From: a virus
Direction: 5' to 3' (one strand)
Virus record (IMG/VR): IMGVR_UViG_3300042691_033063
Coordinates: 1 to 25,901 of that record
Length of the DNA: 25,901 nt
Shown: positions 21,242 to 25,901 of the stretch, piece by piece
Numbering within the stretch: position 1 is the first letter of the stretch
How the letters are laid out: the number at the start of each line of letters is the position of its first letter
Program-made: the position numbers and the translations under genes
The notes under the pieces: model-generated
Told to the model about the DNA's origin: nothing
Database searches by the model: none
Seen by the model: only the letters and a program-made list of their open reading frames with translations

Positions 21242-21829
21242 ATGAATCAGTACTCGGGTAACTTTGATTTAAACACGGTATCTTCTCTTCCAAGGTGGTT
21301 TGGTAGAGTAGTTTCTAGTGTTTCTTGGCAAGATAATATCGAGGCAGCGCATTTTGATCCAAAGAATCAGAAAGGATGGGGATATAGATATCGCGTAAGA
21401 TATTTTGGATTACATTCTGGAAATACTCAAGATCTTCCTGACGAACAACTGCCAATGGCTAATGTTGTGATGCCAGTTACTTCTGGTTCTGGTTTGGGCG
21501 GATCTTATGATACTCCAGCAATATTAGCAGGAACAATAGTAACAGGATTTTTTCTTGATGGAATGGGAGGTCAAGAACCTTATATTGATGGGTTATTGAT
21601 TAATTCAAATAATACTGTTCCAAAAAAACAACCTTCTGGTGATGATGGTGGTCTTCAACTTTTTAATGATACATATAAAGGGACAAGTTCACAAACAGGT
21701 TCTTTTGTTCCAGACTATTTGCAAACAATTAAAAAGATTGAAAGACCTTCGGCAGCAAGTAATCAATATAAAGTAACACCACAAAATAATTTAACCATAG
21801 CAGAATTGAGAGCAAGAACTAGAACATAA
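21242..21829 (+). CDS. 5: Baseplate hub OB-fold protein, gp5 N-terminal-like
   Basis: 195-residue protein matching the N-terminal OB-fold of T4 gp5 and VgrG/gpV-type spikes: LPRWFGRVVSSVSWQDNI, GYRYRVRYFGLHSG, LPDEQLPMANVVMPVTSGSG, then AGTIVTGFFLDGMGGQEPYI and DGLLINS. In T4 the OB domain is fused to a lysozyme and a beta-helix spike; here no lysozyme catalytic region follows, and the frame ends with a Gln/Ser-rich linker. A separate downstream gene (23559-24134) has the beta-helix character. The gp5 symbol therefore applies only to the OB part. Confidence 0.85.
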   Translation: MNQYSGNFDLNTVSSLPRWFGRVVSSVSWQDNIEAAHFDPKNQKGWGYRYRVRYFGLHSGNTQDLPDEQLPMANVVMPVTSGSGLGGSYDTPAILAGTIVTGFFLDGMGGQEPYIDGLLINSNNTVPKKQPSGDDGGLQLFNDTYKGTSSQTGSFVPDYLQTIKKIERPSAASNQYKVTPQNNLTIAELRARTRT

Positions 21830-21834
21830 GAAAA

Positions 21835-23556
21835 ATGACAGTACTTCCCGCAGGAACTCCTCAAACTAAAGATGTCGATCAGTCGCCAACGACGCATAGA
21901 CATTCTCAGACTTTTACTGAGATCTCTAAAGTTGCTTGGCAGCAAGATATTGACCTTAGGAATGTAGTTCATATACAAAGTCCTTGCAAAAGTGACAATA
22001 GTTCAATGAAAGGTATTCAGAGAACTATTAAAAACTTACAAACAGACTTGGAGAGAATAAAGAGATTTTCAAATGTAAATTCTGCTGTTGATGCACTTAC
22101 CCGCGAAGATCAAGAACCTGGAAAGTCTATTAAGAAGTTGGTTAATTTTGCAGCAACTGACATTTCTGGTTATGTTAAGAACATTCTAGGAAATGTTCGT
22201 GGTTGGGTGATGAATAAAGTGCAAGATGAGGCAAAAAAAAGATTACCGTTTTTGTTTCCAGGAGAGATGCCATCCTTTATCGATAAGTTGGATAAAGGTA
22301 TAAATGGTATTTCTTGTGCTTTCGCTAAAATTGTAAGAGGTCTTGCTAAAACTGTTGGCAATTTATTACTACAGATGTTAGATAAGTTTCTCAACGGACC
22401 AATGTGTTTGATTGAAAATTTTATTTCTAACTTAGTCAAGAAAATTTTAAAACCAATTGAAAAGGCTATAAAGTCTGCTGTTAAACTTATTGATTCTGGT
22501 CTAGGTAAAGCGGCAAATCTTGCAACAAGTCTATTCAATGCACTAGATTATGTTACTGGTATTTTAAATTTCTTTAAGTGTGATGATGACAAAGCATGTC
22601 CTTCAGTTCAAGAAACAACTTTATCTGGAGCGGGTCAGAACAACCCTCAAGGTGGAGATCCTGTAGGTAAAAACCCATTCACTAGATTTTTATCTGCATC
22701 TGATAGTGCTCCAGCATGTCCGACTAATCCACAACTATGCGGTCCACCAAGAATTCAATTTTTTGGTGGGATGGGAATCGGTGCTATGGCTAATGCAATA
22801 ATTAGTCCCAATTCCAATTCGATTATTGGATTTGATATTGTGAGTCGCGGTTTCAATTATCTCAATCCACCCTTTGCAAATATTGTAGATGAGTGTGGAA
22901 CTGGGTCTGGTGGTGCGATAGTCGTTCAGACTAGGCCATATAGTGGAGGAGATCCTGCAAAAGGTGGTCTTGAAATAAAAAATATTGTTGTAACTGCTCC
23001 TGGTGATGGATATCTTCCTGCACCAGATGGGTCTTTAGGTGGAAATGGATTTGTTTGGAAGGAGTCGAATGAATGCTATGTCAAAAAAGCAAATGGAGAC
23101 TATTATGTAGTTCCCGATTGTATAGAACCACCTTTAGCACCAGGTGATACTTTCTTTAGTTCTAAACCACCTGCACCAGCACCAAACTTAACATACTCTG
23201 TCGTTACTGCAATTGACGAAATATATGTTGAGGATCCTGGTTTTGGTTATCAACCAGGAGATACTTTACAAGTAGTTCCTGATAATGGTGCAGTATTAAA
23301 ACCAATTATAAATGAAAGAGGAGAGATATCTCAAATTGAAGTGGTAAAACCTGGAGTTGGATTTGTAGATCTGCCAGAGATTGTCATAAATTCACCTACA
23401 GGTTATAATGCAAGATTAATACCAGTTCTTAGGGCAATTCCTGTAGAACAAATATCAATCCTTGGTGATGTTGCACCAGGAACAGAGGTAATTTCTGTTG
23501 TTGATTGTGTTGGTAGAGTGCCACCCAGAGAAACATTTGACATAGTACCGAGATAA
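21835..23556 (+). CDS. Large putative baseplate/hub virion protein (573 aa)
   Basis: Not assigned. N-terminal ~30-95: SPTTHRHSQTFTEIS and a helical stretch (SSMKGIQRTIKNLQTDLERI). Residues ~100-250 are amphipathic helices rich in Ile/Leu/Lys (DKLDKGINGI, ENFISNLVKKILKPIEKAIK). From ~300 the protein is a Gly-rich beta region with repeating units: DIVSRGFNYLNPPFANIV, NIVVTAPGDGYLPAP, EIYVEDPGFGYQPGDTLQVV and IEVVKPGVGFVDLPEIVI, each a strand, a PG-x-G-(Y/F) turn and a strand. Several Cys occur in the DECGTGS/CPTNPQLC area. Placed between the OB-fold and spike-like proteins, it is probably a structural part of the cell-puncturing device. Confidence 0.75.
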   Translation: MTVLPAGTPQTKDVDQSPTTHRHSQTFTEISKVAWQQDIDLRNVVHIQSPCKSDNSSMKGIQRTIKNLQTDLERIKRFSNVNSAVDALTREDQEPGKSIKKLVNFAATDISGYVKNILGNVRGWVMNKVQDEAKKRLPFLFPGEMPSFIDKLDKGINGISCAFAKIVRGLAKTVGNLLLQMLDKFLNGPMCLIENFISNLVKKILKPIEKAIKSAVKLIDSGLGKAANLATSLFNALDYVTGILNFFKCDDDKACPSVQETTLSGAGQNNPQGGDPVGKNPFTRFLSASDSAPACPTNPQLCGPPRIQFFGGMGIGAMANAIISPNSNSIIGFDIVSRGFNYLNPPFANIVDECGTGSGGAIVVQTRPYSGGDPAKGGLEIKNIVVTAPGDGYLPAPDGSLGGNGFVWKESNECYVKKANGDYYVVPDCIEPPLAPGDTFFSSKPPAPAPNLTYSVVTAIDEIYVEDPGFGYQPGDTLQVVPDNGAVLKPIINERGEISQIEVVKPGVGFVDLPEIVINSPTGYNARLIPVLRAIPVEQISILGDVAPGTEVISVVDCVGRVPPRETFDIVPR

Positions 23557-23558
23557 AA

Positions 23559-24134
23559 ATGGCAAAATCCAAAAATTACGAAACAAAGACAACAGGAACA
23601 AAGGACGGGCAACTAACCTTTGGAAGTATTCATTCCGATCAGGTAAAGTCTTCGGTCATGCTTCAGGGGCAAGAGTCTCTTGAGTATATTACGATAGACC
23701 AAACTGCTCCTAGAAAAAGATGGATGACCTCTAGATGTAGAGGTAGATATCAAGTTAAATGTGGTGATGATATTCCAAAGGATGAACTTGGGATGTGGTT
23801 CAATGCTGACAGAAGTGATATTCTAATTCAGACAAAAGGTAGATTGAGACTTGAAGCTGAAAATATTGACATAATTGCTCGTGGACCTGATCCAAGTAAG
23901 GGGATTGTTAATATTATTTCAAACGAAAGTGTAAATATTGAGACCAAAAAATTCACAGCAAATGCGAATGAATCCATCAGTATTTTTACTGACGGTAGTA
24001 TGCAACAATCTGCAATAAATATTATGCGAATTTATGGTGGAAGCATTCAGAAGATGACTTCTATGAGTGCAGACAAAACACCATCGTTACCTATACTGGG
24101 TAAAATAGTACAACTAACAAAGCCGCAATCATAA
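23559..24134 (+). CDS. Beta-helix spike-like baseplate protein (gp5 C-terminal-like)
   Basis: 191-residue protein. The first half is polar with basic patches (RKRWMTSRCRGRYQVKCGDD); the second half has the strand repetition of phage spike beta-helices: DILIQTKGRLRLEAENIDII, GIVNIISNESVNIETKKF, TANANESISIFTDGSM. T4 gp5 ends in a similar triple-stranded beta-helix that caps the puncturing needle. With the OB-fold gene upstream, this probably supplies the spike of a split gp5. It starts 2 nt after the previous stop. Direct sequence identity to gp5 is not claimed. Confidence 0.7.
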   Translation: MAKSKNYETKTTGTKDGQLTFGSIHSDQVKSSVMLQGQESLEYITIDQTAPRKRWMTSRCRGRYQVKCGDDIPKDELGMWFNADRSDILIQTKGRLRLEAENIDIIARGPDPSKGIVNIISNESVNIETKKFTANANESISIFTDGSMQQSAINIMRIYGGSIQKMTSMSADKTPSLPILGKIVQLTKPQS

Positions 24135-24136
24135 CT

Positions 24137-24985
24137 ATGTCAAGTTCAAGTGATTTTGAATTAGTTCACGGACAACTCCACGTAACTAATAGAGCATCAA
24201 AACCAGAAGCATTGGGTAGAGGTTCTAAAAGTATTCATGGATCTGCATATTTTCAAGCACCAGTTCATATTGGAAAGGATAGTGATTATGGGAATGTTGA
24301 AGCATCCTTGATGATTGGTAGAGAAACAAATCCAGACACTCCATCAAATGCAAAGAGGTCTTTATTTGTAAAAGGTGATACTAAATTTGAAGGTGACGGT
24401 CAGACTCAAAACGCAGTCTACATCACAGGACCAACAACTGATGTTCTTTATATTGATGGTGATGTATTTGTTACTGGAAAAGTTGACTGTGGTAACAAAG
24501 GAAAATTGGCCGCAAGATTTGCAACTGCAGATGCTCTAGGAAAAACATTTGATATGGTTCATCCATCTAAAGGTAAAGGGTGGAGATTGTCTTATGCATG
24601 TGTGGAAGGACCTGAAATTGGTGTATATTTTAGAGGTAGAGTTACGAATAAAACTGAAATAAATCTTCCAGACTATTGGAAAGATTTGGTTCATGAAGAT
24701 AGTATATCAGTGCAACTTCAACCAATTGGATCTCATCAAAACGTTATCGTGAAGAGATGGGATGATTCTAAAATTTATCTTCAATCAAATGGTGGAATGC
24801 CTATTGATTGCTTCTATCATGTTTATGCGGAAAGAAAAGATGTTAACCCACTTCATGTAGAATATGAGGGGAATAGTTGGAAAGACTATCCAGATCCGAA
24901 TCACTTGAATAAAGATCCTGATGATGAGACTCGGAATTTGTTAGATCCACAGTACAGAGGCCCTAGAAACACGATTACCCGTTAG
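24137..24985 (+). CDS. Tail/baseplate protein with conserved C-terminal fibre-type domain (282 aa)
   Basis: Unassigned virion protein. N-terminal and middle: a beta-rich region with short repeats (GSAYFQAPVHIGKDSDYGN, NAVYITGPTTDVLYIDGDVF, VTGKVDCG) typical of phage fibre shafts. The C-terminal ~150 residues start at TFDMVHPSKGKGWRLSYACV and contain EGPEIGVYFRGR, NLPDYWKDL, QPIGSHQNVIV and FYHVYAERKD with HVEYEGNS, a pattern that recurs at the ends of phage tail proteins. It is the last gene of the hub operon; its stop overlaps a G-run that forms a short hairpin with the next promoter. Function: probable tail structural component, no receptor role shown. Confidence 0.72.
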   Translation: MSSSSDFELVHGQLHVTNRASKPEALGRGSKSIHGSAYFQAPVHIGKDSDYGNVEASLMIGRETNPDTPSNAKRSLFVKGDTKFEGDGQTQNAVYITGPTTDVLYIDGDVFVTGKVDCGNKGKLAARFATADALGKTFDMVHPSKGKGWRLSYACVEGPEIGVYFRGRVTNKTEINLPDYWKDLVHEDSISVQLQPIGSHQNVIVKRWDDSKIYLQSNGGMPIDCFYHVYAERKDVNPLHVEYEGNSWKDYPDPNHLNKDPDDETRNLLDPQYRGPRNTITR

Positions 24986-24992
24986 GGGGCTC

Positions 24993-25021
24993 TTGACGCG
25001 AACCCCCCACCGTGCTATGAT
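24993..25021 (+). promoter_or_regulatory. Sigma70-type promoter with extended -10
   Basis: TTGACG (24993-24998), 17-bp spacer, TATGAT (25016-25021), with TGC just before the -10 (extended -10). A GGGGG (24985-24989)/CCCCC (25003-25007) hairpin overlaps the -35. Expected start about 25028 leaves a 19-nt leader to the ATG at 25047. Confidence 0.82.
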
Positions 25022-25046
25022 ACATGGGTAATCAACGGACGACCGA

Positions 25047-25229
25047 ATGCAAGACGAGTACCTCTCACGCTGCGTTGTGGACCCCATCAAGCGTACAGTG
25101 TATCTGTACTCTAGCGAAGGGTCAGAGAAGCAAGTGACCTGTGATACCGTAGATGAGTTTATGAATGTGCTAGAGTTCGTTCGTGCTACAGTGGATGAAG
25201 AGACACTCTCATACGCAAGTCCTCTCTGA
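25047..25229 (+). CDS. Small hypothetical protein (60 aa)
   Basis: Unrecognised small acidic protein directly behind a strong promoter, so likely expressed early. The sequence is compact and looks conserved (MQDEYLSRCVVDPIKRTVYL, TCDTVDEFMNVLEFVRATVD, ETLSYASPL), with an alternating strand then helix layout. No Shine-Dalgarno is obvious in the short leader. It lies between the hub operon and a tRNA. No function can be given. Confidence 0.75.
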   Translation: MQDEYLSRCVVDPIKRTVYLYSSEGSEKQVTCDTVDEFMNVLEFVRATVDEETLSYASPL

Positions 25230-25231
25230 AA

Positions 25232-25262
25232 CTAAAATGGACCTTTAATTCCATTTTAGGTC
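25232..25262 (+). other. Two mutually exclusive hairpins
   Basis: CTAAAATGGA (25232-25241) pairs with TCCATTTTAG (25250-25259); alternatively GGACCT (25239-25244) pairs with AGGTCC (25257-25262). The stems share bases and cannot both form. The following tract is A-rich, not T-rich, so this is not a canonical terminator. Confidence 0.6.
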
Positions 25263-25310
25263 CAAAAAAATTCCCGGTAAAAATTGCCCCCTATTACTTT
25301 TTTGAAAAGT

Positions 25311-25514
25311 ATGCCTTACAAAATCTCATACAAAGACCTTAAAGAGGAATCTGTCAAAACTACTCCAGAGAATGTAAAAGAAGCAAATGAGGCACTTTTC
25401 TCTGCAAAGTGGAATCTTCCCAAAGCAGCAAAACACTGTGGAATGTCACAAAAAGAAATGAAGTTGACATTCTGGGAGTATATCAAGTATAATCCTAGTA
25501 CTTACAAAGCGTAA
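25311..25514 (+). CDS. Small hypothetical protein with HTH-like segment (67 aa)
   Basis: Starts at ATG 25311; an in-frame TTG at 25284 would add 9 residues but no ribosome site supports it. The C-terminal half (ALFSAKWNLPKAAKHCGMSQ then KEMKLTFWEYIKYNP) has the helix, turn, helix spacing of a DNA-binding HTH, with A-A-K-H-C-G-M-S at the turn. A small transcription regulator is plausible but unproven. Ends 8 nt before the tRNA gene. Confidence 0.75.
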   Translation: MPYKISYKDLKEESVKTTPENVKEANEALFSAKWNLPKAAKHCGMSQKEMKLTFWEYIKYNPSTYKA

Positions 25515-25522
25515 GTTTTTTT

Positions 25523-25605
25523 GGGAGCGTGGTGAAATTGGTAAACACACGACACTTAAAATGTCGCGGGCAGCGCCCTTGTCGGTTCAAGTCCGACCGT
25601 TCCTA
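25523..25605 (+). tRNA. tRNA-Leu (anticodon UAA)
   Basis: 83-nt class II tRNA. The 7-bp acceptor stem GGGAGCG/CGTTCCT has two G-U pairs. Anticodon stem is CGACA/TGTCG with loop CTTAAAA, giving anticodon TAA (25557-25559), which reads UUA (and UUG). The long variable arm is GGGC/GCCC, and the T arm is GTCGG TTCAAGT CCGAC. CCA is not encoded; discriminator base is A. It suits an AT-rich phage using UUA more than its host. Confidence 0.97.
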
Positions 25606-25648
25606 TGAGGTTCTTCCTCTAAATAAACAAAAGTAAAAAGACTATTCT

Positions 25649-25901
25649 ATGAAATACAGAATAGATGCCAGATACGTTTGGTATAATCGCGGAACTCAAA
25701 TAGTTCTAATGTATTTCATAAATCAAATTCCTTTTACTTTTGATGATCTTCCAGACGAATCAATATTCGATTTGGAATTAATCGAATTGGCAGATAACGA
25801 AAGAAGATTTGAACCAGAAGACCTTTATCAAGCATCATACTACTTAATGCTTGAAGAATGTCATCCTCTCTTATATGAGTTGGAACTGGAAAATCCAGAA
25901 A
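25649..25901 (+). CDS. Hypothetical protein, 3'-truncated by window edge
   Basis: Open from ATG 25649 to the window end, 84 codons without a stop. The start MKYRIDARYVWYNRGTQIVL is followed by an acidic, Leu/Glu-rich part (DLPDESIFDLELIELADNER, LMLEECHPLLYELELE). A leader with CTCTAAATAAAC lies upstream but does not match a promoter well. No family is recognised, and the end of the protein is missing. Confidence 0.6.
   Translation, partial: MKYRIDARYVWYNRGTQIVLMYFINQIPFTFDDLPDESIFDLELIELADNERRFEPEDLYQASYYLMLEECHPLLYELELENPE

Noticed and set aside
22170-22538. 122-codon minus-strand frame
   Set aside because: It is antisense to the helical part of the 573-aa virion gene; its hydrophobic residues merely mirror Lys/Ile codons on the other strand.
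1-25901. CRISPR arrays, insertion sequences, integrase or attachment sites
   Set aside because: No regularly spaced repeats, transposase motifs or integrase-like ORFs are visible anywhere in the window.

Overview
The window is a piece of a T4-like cyanomyovirus genome (Kyanoviridae type), most likely a phage of marine Synechococcus or Prochlorococcus. It opens inside psbD (photosystem II D2) and carries the usual cyanophage auxiliary genes: a glutaredoxin, an S-adenosylmethionine decarboxylase (speD), thyX and phoH. These are mixed with T4 core genes recognisable as 33, 59, 32, 53, 48, 4, 54-like, 26, 51, 27 and a gene-5-like hub module. A tRNA-Leu(UAA) lies near the right end. All calls come from reading the sequence; no search was run.

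Layout. (1) 1-3722: the 3' end of psbD, a terminator, then a tightly overlapping train of small genes (nrdC-like glutaredoxin, several conserved-looking unknowns) ending in speD. (2) 3723-4265: a sigma70-type promoter, an RNA leader that reads as a glutamine riboswitch (Downstream-peptide/glnA class), three micro-genes of 45, 32 and 28 codons joined by ATGA overlaps, and a terminator overlapped by the next promoter. (3) 4289-9062: an early/middle block with a small acidic protein, thyX, a TTG-started unknown, phoH, a PD-(D/E)XK nuclease, gp33 (late transcription co-activator), gp59 (helicase loader), a DUF1825-like protein and gp32 (ssDNA-binding protein). (4) 9063-12341, minus strand: gp4, an unknown, gp48 and gp53, read leftwards and converging on gene 32. 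(5) 12381-24985, plus strand: the tail and baseplate hub operon, with a gp54-like tube protein, gp26, gp51, two large tape-measure-like or hub proteins (the second with a C-terminal RlpA-like peptidoglycan-cleaving domain), gp27, two small unknowns, an OB-fold gp5-like protein, a large unknown virion protein, a beta-helix spike-like protein and a tail protein. (6) 24993-25901: a promoter, two small unknown genes, the tRNA and the start of a gene cut by the window edge.

How it fits together. psbD supports host photosynthesis during infection. ThyX, the glutaredoxin and SpeD feed nucleotide and polyamine metabolism. gp59, gp32 and the nuclease serve replication and recombination. gp33 switches on late transcription at T4-type TATAAATA-like promoters, several of which precede structural genes here. 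Five sigma70-like promoters, each with exactly 17 bp between the boxes, serve the early/middle genes. The most unusual piece is the riboswitch-controlled micropeptide operon at 3741-4256, which may let the phage respond to host nitrogen (glutamine) status.
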